26,739 bases of DNA from Anaerolineaceae bacterium UBA5224. Lineage in GTDB: Bacteria; Chloroflexota; Anaerolineae; Anaerolineales; Anaerolineaceae. The translations under genes and the position numbers were made by a program. The notes beneath the pieces are model-generated. The model did not search any database, was not told the DNA's origin, and worked only from the letters and a program-made list of their open reading frames with translations. Below, one piece after another: positions 7,327-15,378 of this stretch (position 1 is the first letter of the stretch; every line of letters begins with the position of its first letter). The DNA lies in assembly GCA_002409365.1 (NCBI GenBank), contig DHUW01000101.1:2795-29533 (forward strand), written 5' to 3'.

Positions 7327-8364
7327 ATGGCAAAAGTAAGCGCTGAAGCAATTAATGTTTATGGGGCAAAAATAATCTATGAACACATTTCAGCGATGCA
7401 GGCAGAACTGGAAGGTGTCCTGAACAGTGAGGATATCGAATATGTTCACCGCATGCGCGTAGCTTCGCGGCGACTGCGCAGTTCTTTAGGAATTTTCCGC
7501 GATTGTTTTCCAAAAAAAGACCACAAACAATACACAAAGGATATTCGGGCAGTAACCAGGTCCCTGGGAGCTGCCCGCGATCTGGACGTCCAGATCGAAT
7601 TGCTCGAAAAACTTAAGCCGAAGTTTGCTGACCCCAGGCTCTCACCAGGTGTCAACCGCCTGGAACTGCGCTTGAAACAACAACGCCAAGAAGCTCAAAA
7701 CCAGGTGATCAAATCTATGAAAACCCTGGAAGAGGACGAAACCTTGCGAAACCTCGCACGCTGGGCAGCGCCCTGGCTTGAAAAAGCGGGGGACATTTAC
7801 CTGTATTCACCAGCATTGTACGAGTTGGCTTTTTCGAGTATCAGGAAGCAGCTCCAGGAGATGCTAAGCTTCGATGAAGCAGTACGCGTTGAGACGAATG
7901 TGGCGGAATTACATGCCATGCGTATAAGCGCGAAACATCTGCGTTACACAATGGAGATTTTTGATAGCTTGTATGGGGATGAAATTAAACCGTTCATCAA
8001 CCAAACAAAGAAAATACAGGACCTGCTTGGTTCAATTCATGACTCAGATGTGTGGATGGCAATGATCCCAACCTTCATCAAAGAGGAAGAGCAGCGTATC
8101 CTTACCTATTTTGGGCATAGCCGACCGCTGCGTCGGTTGCTGCCAGGGTTGAAAGCATTTGCTGCCAACCGTGGGATGAGCCGTGCTGAAGACTACCAGT
8201 CTTTCCTTGTAATCTGGGACAAATCACTGCAGGATGACATTTGGAGCAAGTTGGATGAGCTCATTAACGCACCCTTGAACATCGCTGAGGCAATCAAATT
8301 ACTGCAAAAGATGGAGATTCCCGGAGAGGACGAGAGTGAGAATGCAGTTACTCCTGAGCAGTAG
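7327..8364 (+). CDS. CHAD-domain protein (putative polyphosphate-binding)
   Basis: A 345-residue helical protein covered by one CHAD domain. The two conserved histidine helices are VHRMRVASRRLRSSL (40-54, H41) and LHAMRISAKHLRY (195-207, H196), each followed by an aspartate helix, LGAARDLDV (80-88) and LGSIHDSDVW (234-243). CHAD domains bind inorganic polyphosphate through such basic surfaces and often localise to polyphosphate granules. There is no CYTH domain here, unlike ygiF-type fusions. The start at ATG 7327 has GGAGG at 7318-7322; an in-frame TTG at 7300 is a poorer choice. It is 60 bases after the kinase pair and probably co-transcribed with it, which is the main clue for a polyphosphate link. 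Confidence 0.9.
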   Translation: MAKVSAEAINVYGAKIIYEHISAMQAELEGVLNSEDIEYVHRMRVASRRLRSSLGIFRDCFPKKDHKQYTKDIRAVTRSLGAARDLDVQIELLEKLKPKFADPRLSPGVNRLELRLKQQRQEAQNQVIKSMKTLEEDETLRNLARWAAPWLEKAGDIYLYSPALYELAFSSIRKQLQEMLSFDEAVRVETNVAELHAMRISAKHLRYTMEIFDSLYGDEIKPFINQTKKIQDLLGSIHDSDVWMAMIPTFIKEEEQRILTYFGHSRPLRRLLPGLKAFAANRGMSRAEDYQSFLVIWDKSLQDDIWSKLDELINAPLNIAEAIKLLQKMEIPGEDESENAVTPEQ

Positions 8365-8400
8365 GCACTCGAGGCACACACAAACTGAACAGACTGCTCA
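8355..8400. repeat. Inverted repeat over two converging stop codons
   Basis: TGAGCAGT (8355-8362) and ACTGCTCA (8393-8400) form a perfect 8-bp inverted repeat with a 30-base loop. The left arm overlaps the CHAD stop and the right arm overlaps the CorA stop on the other strand. The position suits a bidirectional transcription stop, but neither side has a T tract and the loop is long, so it is not called a terminator. Confidence 0.3.
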
Positions 8401-9456
8401 TTCCTCTTCGTTGAACTCTCGCTCCATACGCTTCAAGTAACTGTAATTAACCAATGCAATAATTGCCATCAAAACAAAAAGAACTATATAGCCAATCTTG
8501 AGATTTTCCTCACCTACCAGGAGGGTAAATTCGGACATCCCGCCGATCCCTGAAATCAGGGTCAGCGGCATAAAAATTGTCGTTATCAAGGTAAGGCGGC
8601 GCATGATGGCGTTCGTTCGATTGGATGTCTGCGACATGCGGTTATTGATCATGGAGAGGTGAATTTCCATCAGGCTGGTTACCTGGTCGCGGGCGGTTTC
8701 AGAAATTTCATAATAACGAGAAAGGTGGTCATTGACATCCCGGAAGAAAATGATTGACTGCTCAGAGATGAAGGGGCTGTCCTGGCGGATCAGCTTACTG
8801 ACCACTTCACGTTCATAAAAAATAGATTTTCGGATGGTCATTAAAGAGCGTCGAGAATCCATCAGGCGGGAAAGATCAAAAGTTCGAGAATCAGCTAAAA
8901 TTTCATCTTCATCCAGGTCGAGCTTGCCTTCTATCTGGTCAATCACCTCAAGTTTCCGATCTGTCACGGTGTCAACGATCAAATGCAAGAGAAAAGAAGG
9001 ACCATTCTTAATCCGTTGACTTTCGCGTTCGGCTATTCGCTCGAAACCCATCAAAAACGGACGACCTGCCTGGTCGCGCCTTGCTGAGCTGATGACGAAG
9101 TTGGAACCAATGATTAAGTCCAATTCATTGGTTTGTATCTCTGAATCTGTATTTTCGAAAATATTAAAAATCATAAAGGAATAATTGGAAAATAAATCCA
9201 GCTTGGGAAGCTGTTCAACATGGAGAATATCTTCAATGGTCAGGGGGTGGATATTCAACTCGCTGATCAGCGGCTGCAAAATCTCAAGATTGGGATCGCA
9301 GTAATCCAGCCAAAAATACCCGCCAGATTTGACCGCGTTCAGCCCTTCCTGCAGAGAGGAAATGGTGGAAAGTTTCCCGTTGGTATCGATGCAAAAGAAA
9401 CGGGATTGTGGCAGCGGAGTGTCGTCATGTTGGGTTTCAGATGGGCTCTCGGTCAT
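8398..9456 (-). CDS. CorA-family divalent cation transporter homologue with GMS signature
   Basis: A 352-residue protein with the CorA plan: a cytoplasmic N-terminal alpha/beta domain with LTIEDILHVEQLPKLD near residue 72, a long helical stalk (about 150-285), and two C-terminal transmembrane helices (about 288-304 and 322-342). In CorA the first helix ends in the universally conserved GMN that forms the selectivity filter. Here it reads GIGGMSEFT, so Asn is Ser308 (codon TCC). Either selectivity is altered or the protein works differently. The C terminus is acidic (EFNEEE). Start ATG 9456 has GGAGC upstream and lies inside the preceding glycosyltransferase gene (20-base overlap), so the two are translationally linked. 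Family firm, transport substrate unknown. Confidence 0.87.
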   Translation of the reverse strand: MTESPSETQHDDTPLPQSRFFCIDTNGKLSTISSLQEGLNAVKSGGYFWLDYCDPNLEILQPLISELNIHPLTIEDILHVEQLPKLDLFSNYSFMIFNIFENTDSEIQTNELDLIIGSNFVISSARRDQAGRPFLMGFERIAERESQRIKNGPSFLLHLIVDTVTDRKLEVIDQIEGKLDLDEDEILADSRTFDLSRLMDSRRSLMTIRKSIFYEREVVSKLIRQDSPFISEQSIIFFRDVNDHLSRYYEISETARDQVTSLMEIHLSMINNRMSQTSNRTNAIMRRLTLITTIFMPLTLISGIGGMSEFTLLVGEENLKIGYIVLFVLMAIIALVNYSYLKRMEREFNEEE

Positions 9457-10459
9457 TGTTGCTCCAGTTAAAATATTGCCTCGATAAGAGTTTGATCAAT
9501 GGGAAAAAAGGATTCCAGTTCAATAGTCGGGCAAATTGCCAGATAGTGATCCTTCGCATCGATTGCACCTGTTGGCGTTTATTCCAGATTTTAGATATAT
9601 CCCTGATAGCCTCTTTCTTAGCATGCCAAATTATCTTCCTGTTTTGCATAAATAGGCTGATCAATAAATAGGCAAGGTTAACTAATACGTGGATTGGAAA
9701 CAAAAGCCAAAAGAGCAAACCGGGCACGTTCTTAACAAAAGTCCAGATCAAATTGCGCTGACCATAAAAAATGGCGAAATCGCTTTGGCTTCCGGTGCTG
9801 CCGGAGCCAATATGTTTCACGATTGCAGATGGCAGATATAAACAAGGGTAGCCAGCCAACCTCAAACGCAGGTCGAGGTCAACATCTTCCATGTAGGCAA
9901 AAAAGTCTTCGTCAATACCCCCGACCTGTTCAAAAGCGACACGCGGATAGACTGATGCTGCCGCGCAAGCACTGATGACATGACATGGTTTGGTCTCACC
10001 CAATGAAACAGGCTGCTTGTGGTTCTTCCGAAGAGCTAAACCGCTGGCGTGATAGACATTCCACTCGCCATCCAAAATATCGGGATTATTTGCGTCCAAA
10101 AGGCGGGACGCAAAGCAATGCCCGGGGCGGTCCAGTGCAGCCTGGTGAAGCGTGGCAAGCCATTCTGGCTCAGGAAAAGCATCACCATTCAGCAGGACGA
10201 TATATTCACCTCGTGCCTGGTGGGCTGCCAGGTTATTCCCTCCGGCAAATCCGAGATTGGTCCGGCTGGACAGTAGATGCAGCTCAAGGCTGGGATACTG
10301 TCGCAAGACTGCCGGGTCTGGTGGTTCTTCGGCGCCGTTATCCAACAGGATCACCTCGAAATCTTTAAAAGTTTGCTCATTCAAAGCGTGTAAATTAGTC
10401 GGCAAGTATTGGGCGCTTTTCCAAAATAAGACGAGAACTGAAAAGAATGGTGAGATCAT
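9437..10459 (-). CDS. GT2-family glycosyltransferase (rhamnosyltransferase-like)
   Basis: A 340-residue GT-A enzyme. Motifs: FFSVLVLFWKSAQYL at the N terminus, LLDNG (38-42), TNLGFAGGNN (67-76), the acidic metal site NGD (91-93) in the DxD position, GGIDEDFFAYMEDVDLDLRL (180-199), and SAIVKHIGSGSTG (211-223), all typical of WbbL/RfbF-type rhamnosyl or related transferases. A hydrophobic segment (about 244-270) and a basic C-terminal region suggest attachment to the inner membrane. The start MISPFF at 10459 has AAGGAAAAA before it; an in-frame ATG 18 codons upstream lacks a ribosome-binding site. It points away from the polysaccharide operon but may still serve the same glycan. Sugar specificity cannot be read. 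Confidence 0.88.
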   Translation of the reverse strand: MISPFFSVLVLFWKSAQYLPTNLHALNEQTFKDFEVILLDNGAEEPPDPAVLRQYPSLELHLLSSRTNLGFAGGNNLAAHQARGEYIVLLNGDAFPEPEWLATLHQAALDRPGHCFASRLLDANNPDILDGEWNVYHASGLALRKNHKQPVSLGETKPCHVISACAAASVYPRVAFEQVGGIDEDFFAYMEDVDLDLRLRLAGYPCLYLPSAIVKHIGSGSTGSQSDFAIFYGQRNLIWTFVKNVPGLLFWLLFPIHVLVNLAYLLISLFMQNRKIIWHAKKEAIRDISKIWNKRQQVQSMRRITIWQFARLLNWNPFFPLIKLLSRQYFNWSNNDREPI

Positions 10460-10477
10460 TTTTTCCTTGTTTCGAAT

Positions 10478-10507
10478 ATTATAGTTTAGGTATCGGTCCT
10501 TACACAA
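10478..10507 (-). promoter_or_regulatory. Promoter of the GT2-corA unit
   Basis: On the minus strand, TTGTGT (10507-10502), an 18-base spacer and a perfect TATAAT (10483-10478) lie just upstream of the glycosyltransferase start at 10459. The implied leader is very short, about 12 bases, with the AAGGA ribosome-binding sequence right at its 5' end. Confidence 0.5.
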
Positions 10508-10532
10508 AGTCAATATGAAGTCGACAGATTTG

Positions 10533-10538
10533 TATAAT
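10533..10538 (+). promoter_or_regulatory. -10 element of the rhodanese gene
   Basis: A perfect TATAAT 32 bases before the rhodanese start, in the gap shared with the divergent GT2 promoter. At 17-base spacing the -35 is only TCAATA (10510-10515), so the promoter is weak or activator dependent. Confidence 0.4.
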
Positions 10539-10569
10539 CAAAGTAATTCTTAAAGCAGGTTGAGCAGAA

Positions 10570-11034
10570 ATGGCTAATTTAAAAACGAAAACTCAAAACA
10601 AACAGCCGGGTAAACAAGATCATGGCTTACCAGGTTGGGTCTGGATATTGATCGTGATTGGTGTCGCCGCATTTGGATATCTGGCAATTCGCCTTACCAA
10701 CCAGCGTACTGTCAGCACCCTTCCCGCAGAAATGAGTGTGTCAGAAGTGGCAAAACTCGACCCCGCCGAATGGTTCTTCCTGGATGTTCGCGAACAAAGC
10801 GAATGGAACGAAGGTCATATTGGATGGGCAACCTTGATCCCATTGGGACAGCTGGAAGACAGGCAAGGAGAACTGCCCCAAAATCAAAAGATCGTGGTGA
10901 TTTGCCGCTCTGGGAATCGCAGTGCGCAGGGCAGGGATATTTTGTTGAACGCGGGTTTTTCAGAAGTTACCAGCATGGCAGGTGGAATGAACGACTGGAT
11001 CAGCCAGGGTCTGCCAGTAGTGACTGGACCGTAG
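10570..11034 (+). CDS. Membrane-anchored single-domain rhodanese-like protein
   Basis: A 154-residue protein with a short basic N-terminal cytoplasmic tail, one transmembrane segment (about 22-41, GWVWILIVIGVAAFGYLAI) and an outward-facing rhodanese domain (about 54-152). The active-site loop is CRSGNRS with C112, preceded by LDVREQSEWNEGHI (71-84) and followed by MAGGMNDWISQGLPV (136-150). Single-domain rhodaneses carry persulfide sulfur or transfer it from thiosulfate. The N-in topology (Lys-rich start) places the catalytic Cys outside the membrane. It stands alone between a minus-strand unit and the polysaccharide operon, so context says little about its partner. AGGT is 9 bases before the ATG. 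Confidence 0.9.
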   Translation: MANLKTKTQNKQPGKQDHGLPGWVWILIVIGVAAFGYLAIRLTNQRTVSTLPAEMSVSEVAKLDPAEWFFLDVREQSEWNEGHIGWATLIPLGQLEDRQGELPQNQKIVVICRSGNRSAQGRDILLNAGFSEVTSMAGGMNDWISQGLPVVTGP

Positions 11035-11243
11035 CATTTAATTATTCCCAGAAGACTCTGTCTGCTTTTGTAAGCTTGGCTTGTACATTAAAGGTTCTTC
11101 CATACTATTGTCACATCGCTGATGATTCATTGGGTGGTCTATTAATTTAAGCCCGAACACTCACTCAACCCGGCTCTGCTTCGATAATACTTCCTATGGT
11201 AATATTAGAAGTTGTTTGAAGCTTGAATTCAAAGGTGAAATGA

Positions 11244-12071
11244 TTGGCCAGTTCTGCTAAACCTGTCTATGACTCCGCCAGTTACCGGGTTTCTGCGATT
11301 TCTGAATTGAAAGAATTAAGAAAATATCGCTATCTGCTCGGGCAACTGATTCGGCGGGATATTCTTACGCGTTACAAGCGCTCAGTTTTGGGCGTGGCAT
11401 GGACAATGCTCAACCCCCTGGGCACCATGTTAATTTTAACTTTCGTCTTTTCCAACTTTTTCAAATCGGCTGTACCTCACTACCCAGTCTACATTTTGAG
11501 CGGTCTTCTGGTTTGGAATTTCTTTTCGCAAGGCACCAATGCCGCCATCAGTGGGCTTGTTTGGGGAGGCAGCCTTCTCAAACGCATCTATATCCCCAGC
11601 TCAGTTTTTGGAGTCTCAGCGATCGGCACTGCCCTTGTGAACCTGATTTTGTCTTTGGTACCTTTGGTGATCGTGATGCTGATCGATGGTGCACCTTTTT
11701 ACTGGTCGCTCCTGTTTTTACCGGTTTCGATCTTACTCCTGACTGCCTTTACCCTTGGATTCGGATTGTTCATCTCTTCATTGGCAGTGTTCTTCCCCGA
11801 TGTGGCTGAGATGTACCAGGTCTTGTTGACTGCCTGGATGTACCTGACCCCAATTATTTACCCTGAAAATCTCATATCAGCCAATTGGATGCCGATCTAC
11901 CGGATCAACCCCATGTATTGGATGGTAAAAATGTTCAGGCTGCCCATTTTTGAAGGGCGCTTGCCTACCTGGGGAGAACTTTTACCGGCGCTTGTCTGGT
12001 CTGTTGGTATGTTGGTGGTCGGATGGGTTTACTTCACTTCAAAGACAGAGGAGTATGCCTACCGTGTCTGA
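11244..12071 (+). CDS. wzm: Polysaccharide ABC exporter permease (Wzm/ABC-2 type)
   Basis: A 275-residue membrane component of an ABC-2 exporter for O-antigen or teichoic-acid-like polymers. It has an amphipathic N terminus ending in IRRDILTRYKRSVLGVAW, the family hallmark leading into the first membrane helix, then about six hydrophobic segments (roughly 50-72, 80-98, 118-148, 155-185, 192-207, 245-265). The start is TTG at 11244 with AAAGGTG at 11231-11237; the only nearby ATG (11240) is out of frame and stops at once, and the next in-frame ATG would remove the conserved N terminus. First gene of the polysaccharide operon; overlaps wzt by 17 bases. The upstream 209-base gap shows no convincing promoter. 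Confidence 0.92.
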   Translation: MASSAKPVYDSASYRVSAISELKELRKYRYLLGQLIRRDILTRYKRSVLGVAWTMLNPLGTMLILTFVFSNFFKSAVPHYPVYILSGLLVWNFFSQGTNAAISGLVWGGSLLKRIYIPSSVFGVSAIGTALVNLILSLVPLVIVMLIDGAPFYWSLLFLPVSILLLTAFTLGFGLFISSLAVFFPDVAEMYQVLLTAWMYLTPIIYPENLISANWMPIYRINPMYWMVKMFRLPIFEGRLPTWGELLPALVWSVGMLVVGWVYFTSKTEEYAYRV

Positions 12072-12837
12072 ACTTGAAGCACAGAAAACCCAAACAGCTA
12101 CGGCTGAGCCAATCATCCAGCTCGAAAATGTATCAGTGAGTTATCGCCTGCCATCCGAACGGATCGGCACTTTCAAGGAATATGCCATTCGTAAGCTTCA
12201 GCGCAAGATACGGATTGAAAAATTCTGGGCATTGACCGACATCAGCTTTCAGGTCAATCGCGGTGAAGTCTTCGGGGTGATTGGGAACAACGGCGCTGGT
12301 AAAAGCACAATGCTTAAGGTGATTTCAAAAGTACTAAAGCCAACCAAAGGTCGCGTGGTAGTGTATGGCAAAATTGCCCCATTACTCGAGCTGGGTGCTG
12401 GCTTTCACCCCGAATTATCAGGACGTGAGAATGTTTATCTTAATGGGGCATTGCTAGGGTACAGCCGCAGCGAGATGGATGCAGTCTTCGATGAGATCGT
12501 TGGGTTTTCAGAACTGGACCAATTCATTAACTCGCCTATTCGCACATATTCCTCGGGCATGTACGCCCGGTTGGGTTTTGCTGTTGCCACAGCCCATATG
12601 CCCGAAATTTTAATTTTGGATGAAATATTGAGTGTTGGCGATGAGGCTTTTCAAAAAAAGAGCCGGGAGCGCCTGCAGAGTTTTCAGCAGCAAGGTGCAA
12701 CCGTGCTGATGGTCTCGCACGCCTTGGATTCAATGATAGGCATGTGTAACCGCATTGCCTGGATCGATCATGGCATACTTCGACAAATTGGTGAACCACA
12801 GGACGTGATTGCGGCTTACCGTGGAGAGAACCTTTAA
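12055..12837 (+). CDS. wzt: Polysaccharide ABC exporter ATPase (short Wzt/TagH-like)
   Basis: A 260-residue ATP-binding subunit pairing with the Wzm permease. Motifs: Walker A GNNGAGKST (77-85), the Wzt-specific segment ELGAGFHPELSGRENVYLNG (112-131), signature YSSGMYARLGF (165-175), Walker B ILILDE (185-190), D-loop SVGD and switch H222. It stops soon after the nucleotide-binding domain, without the C-terminal carbohydrate-recognition domain found in Wzt proteins that read a capped chain end. The start at 12055 has GAGGAG only one base away; GTG 12064 with better spacing is an alternative that shortens it by three residues. A longer upstream frame lies within wzm and is rejected. The next gene overlaps its stop (TAATG). 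Confidence 0.92.
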   Translation: MPTVSELEAQKTQTATAEPIIQLENVSVSYRLPSERIGTFKEYAIRKLQRKIRIEKFWALTDISFQVNRGEVFGVIGNNGAGKSTMLKVISKVLKPTKGRVVVYGKIAPLLELGAGFHPELSGRENVYLNGALLGYSRSEMDAVFDEIVGFSELDQFINSPIRTYSSGMYARLGFAVATAHMPEILILDEILSVGDEAFQKKSRERLQSFQQQGATVLMVSHALDSMIGMCNRIAWIDHGILRQIGEPQDVIAAYRGENL

Positions 12838-13418
12838 TGGAATACATTCGCACATCTATTCCGGATGTTGTTTTGATCAAGCCCAAGGTTTTTGGCGACT
12901 ATCGCGGATTTTTTATGGAGACCTTCCGCCAATCAGAGTTTGATGAGGTCTGCGGGCATGTGGATTTTGTGCAGGATAACCACTCCGGTTCATCCCAGGG
13001 CATCTTGCGCGGCTTACATTATCAATTAAAGAACACCCAAGGCAAACTTGTTCGCGTGGTGCAGGGTGAAGTGTTCGATGTGGCGGTAGATATTCGACAG
13101 GGCTCTCCAACTTTTGGAAAATGGGTTGGTGGAATTCTTTCAGCCGAGAACAAATGGCAGCTCTGGGTGCCGGCTGGTTTTGCACATGGTTATTATGTAG
13201 TCAGCGAATGGGCTGAATTTGTATACAAAACAACAAATTATTACGCCCCGGAATGGGAACGCAACATCCTATGGAACGATCCAACAATTGGTATAGATTG
13301 GCCATTGGTGAACGGGTCGTTGCCCACTTTATCCCAAAAAGATGCGCTTGCACCTATTCTTGCTGAGGCAGAAGTTTTTCCACCTGGCTGGTCAATAGAA
13401 AAATTGGACATGGAGTGA
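12837..13418 (+). CDS. rfbC: dTDP-4-dehydrorhamnose 3,5-epimerase
   Basis: A 193-residue cupin enzyme for the third step of dTDP-L-rhamnose synthesis, the double epimerisation of dTDP-4-keto-6-deoxyglucose. Family motifs: FGDYRGFFMETF (19-30), the catalytic-base region GILRGLHYQ with H61, VRVVQGEVFDVAVDIRQGSP (72-91), the WVPAGFAHGYY cupin strand (110-120), and FVYKTTNYYAPEWE (128-141) carrying the conserved Tyr residues. Length matches RmlC. ATG overlaps the wzt stop by one base. The order here is rfbC-B-A-D, and the four genes together provide the complete dTDP-L-rhamnose pathway from glucose-1-phosphate. Confidence 0.95.
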   Translation: MEYIRTSIPDVVLIKPKVFGDYRGFFMETFRQSEFDEVCGHVDFVQDNHSGSSQGILRGLHYQLKNTQGKLVRVVQGEVFDVAVDIRQGSPTFGKWVGGILSAENKWQLWVPAGFAHGYYVVSEWAEFVYKTTNYYAPEWERNILWNDPTIGIDWPLVNGSLPTLSQKDALAPILAEAEVFPPGWSIEKLDME

Positions 13419-13420
13419 AC

Positions 13421-14500
13421 ATGAAAAACGTTTTGGTTACTGGGGGGGCTGGCTTTATTGGTTCAAACTTCATCCATTATTTGTTACATGAAGACCCTGA
13501 GATGAAGATAGTTAACCTTGATGCGTTAACTTACGCCGGAAGTCTGGAAAACCTTAATAATTTGCCTGATCCCCAACGCCACCTTTTCGTACATGGCAAT
13601 ATCACTGACCGGGACTTGCTTGACAGACTTTTTGCGGAACATAAGATTGACACAGTGGTCAACTTTGCCGCCGAGAGTCACGTAGACCGCTCGATTCACA
13701 ACCCCGGTATTTTCGTGGAAACCAACGTGGTCGGCACCTACACCCTGCTCGAAGCTGCCCGTCGCGCCTGGCTGGTGGACAAAATCGTGCCCCTCGAGGA
13801 CATCCGCTTTCATCATGTTTCAACTGACGAAGTCTTTGGTACCCTGACCCGCGAAGAGCCGCCTTTTGAAGAAGATACCCCTTATGCCCCCCGCTCGCCG
13901 TACGCAGCGGCAAAAGCCTCCAGCGACCATTTTGTGCGTGCTTATCACACCACCTTCGGCTTGCCGGTCAGCATTAGTAATTGCTCTAACAACTACGGTC
14001 CCCGCCAGTTCCCTGAAAAATTGATTCCCCTGATGATCCTAAACGCCCTCAACGGCAGACCTCTGCCCGTTTATGGCGATGGCATGCAAATCCGTGATTG
14101 GCTTTACGTAGACGACCATTGCAAGGCGATCCTCGATATTATCAGAGATGGTCGCGTCGGCGAGACCTATTGTGTGGGCGGTGATAATCAACCTCCCAAT
14201 ATTGAAATCGTCAATACGATTTGTGATATTCTGGATGAATTAATACCAAACTCTGCCTATGCCCCACATAGCCAGCTGATCACTTATGTCACTGACCGAC
14301 CCGGGCATGACCGCCGTTATGACATCAATATTGCCAAAATTGAGAATGAATTAGGCTGGAAGCCCAGCCACGATCTGCGCCAGGGCTTGGTAGACACGGT
14401 AAAATGGTATCTGGACAACCCTGAATGGGTTGACGCGATTACCAGGCAATCGGATTACGATAACTGGCTTCAGAAGAATTATTCAGGGAGAAAGGCATAA
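13421..14500 (+). CDS. rfbB: dTDP-glucose 4,6-dehydratase
   Basis: A 359-residue extended SDR enzyme catalysing the second step of dTDP-L-rhamnose synthesis. Visible: NAD-binding GGAGFIG (8-14), NFAAESHVDRS (81-91), catalytic STDEVFG with T135, D136 and E137, and the Y161-x3-K165 pair in SPYAAAKASSD. Further on are the NNYGPRQFPEKLIPL and GDGMQIRDWLYVDDHC motifs of the RmlB subgroup. ATG 13421 with TGGAGTGA just before it is preferred; GTG 13415, which overlaps the rfbC stop and would add two residues, is also possible. Slightly longer than many RmlB proteins because of an insertion around WLVDKIVPLEDIRF (117-130), which is common in this group. Confidence 0.95.
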   Translation: MKNVLVTGGAGFIGSNFIHYLLHEDPEMKIVNLDALTYAGSLENLNNLPDPQRHLFVHGNITDRDLLDRLFAEHKIDTVVNFAAESHVDRSIHNPGIFVETNVVGTYTLLEAARRAWLVDKIVPLEDIRFHHVSTDEVFGTLTREEPPFEEDTPYAPRSPYAAAKASSDHFVRAYHTTFGLPVSISNCSNNYGPRQFPEKLIPLMILNALNGRPLPVYGDGMQIRDWLYVDDHCKAILDIIRDGRVGETYCVGGDNQPPNIEIVNTICDILDELIPNSAYAPHSQLITYVTDRPGHDRRYDINIAKIENELGWKPSHDLRQGLVDTVKWYLDNPEWVDAITRQSDYDNWLQKNYSGRKA

Positions 14501-14502
14501 TC

Positions 14503-15378
14503 ATGAAAGGTATCATCCTTGCAGGCGGAAAAGGCACCAGGCTTTACCCACTGACTCTCGGTGTCAGCAAACAATTGCTGCCGGTCTATGACAAGCCCAT
14601 GATCTACTATCCGCTCTCCATGCTGATGCTGGCGGGCATTCGTGAGATCCTGGTCATCACGACGCCCGAGGATAGCGAACAATATCAGCGTTTGCTGGGC
14701 GACGGCAGCAAGCTTGGCATGAGCTTTCAGTATGCCACTCAATCCGTCCCGCGAGGGCTGGCTGATGCCTTCATTATTGGCAAGGATTTCATCGGCGACG
14801 ACAAAGTCTGCCTGATCCTGGGAGACAACATCTTCTTCGGTCAAGGCCTGCCCTCCATTCTGCGCAGTGCCGCCCAGCAAGATGACTGTGCGGTAGTCTT
14901 TGCCTACCCAGTCAAAGATCCTGAACGCTATGGCGTGGTTGAATTTGATCATGATAAAAACGCTATCAGTCTGGAAGAAAAACCGCTGCGACCTCGTTCC
15001 AACTATGCCGTGCCAGGTATCTATTTCTACGACAACCGGGTGGTAGGATACGCTGAGGAATTGGAACCTTCTCCCAGAGGAGAGATTGAGATCACAGATA
15101 TCAACAAACGCTATCTTGAGGATGGTGAATTAAGGGTTGAGGTTTTAGGGCGCGGGATTGCCTGGCTGGATGCCGGCACGCACGAAAGCCTGCTGCAGGC
15201 TTCCATGTTTGTGCAGGCTGTTGAAGAACGCCAGGGAATGATGATCTCTTGTATCGAGGAAATCGCCTATCGGATGGGCTATATTGATGAAGATTGCCTG
15301 CGCAACTGCGCCGAACCTCTTTCAAGCAATCAATACGGACAGTACTTGTTGCGACTTATCGATAAAGGCATATCGTGA
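14503..15378 (+). CDS. rfbA: Glucose-1-phosphate thymidylyltransferase
   Basis: A 291-residue nucleotidyltransferase making dTDP-glucose from dTTP and glucose-1-phosphate, the first and feedback-regulated step of the pathway. Motifs: ILAGGKGTRLYPLT (5-18), SKQLLPVYDKPMIYYPLSML (22-41), LILGDNIFFGQGL, VEFDHD, EEKP and the WLDAGTHESLLQA segment near residue 224, all standard RmlA. Length matches the short RmlA type that forms tetramers. It starts two bases after rfbB and overlaps rfbD by four bases (GTGA), so translation is coupled. Confidence 0.96.
   Translation: MKGIILAGGKGTRLYPLTLGVSKQLLPVYDKPMIYYPLSMLMLAGIREILVITTPEDSEQYQRLLGDGSKLGMSFQYATQSVPRGLADAFIIGKDFIGDDKVCLILGDNIFFGQGLPSILRSAAQQDDCAVVFAYPVKDPERYGVVEFDHDKNAISLEEKPLRPRSNYAVPGIYFYDNRVVGYAEELEPSPRGEIEITDINKRYLEDGELRVEVLGRGIAWLDAGTHESLLQASMFVQAVEERQGMMISCIEEIAYRMGYIDEDCLRNCAEPLSSNQYGQYLLRLIDKGIS

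Noticed and set aside
8355..8400. Bidirectional terminator between the CHAD and CorA genes
   Set aside because: The 8-bp inverted repeat is perfect, but it has a 30-base loop and no T run on either strand.
10635..11150. 171-codon plus-strand frame overlapping the rhodanese gene
   Set aside because: Different frame over most of the rhodanese gene, low-complexity Arg/Gly/Ser-rich product, no ribosome-binding site; a shadow.
11035..11243. Promoter for the polysaccharide operon (TAATAT at 11200-11205, GATAAT at 11183-11188)
   Set aside because: No -35 partner at acceptable spacing; a promoter must be near but cannot be placed from sequence alone.
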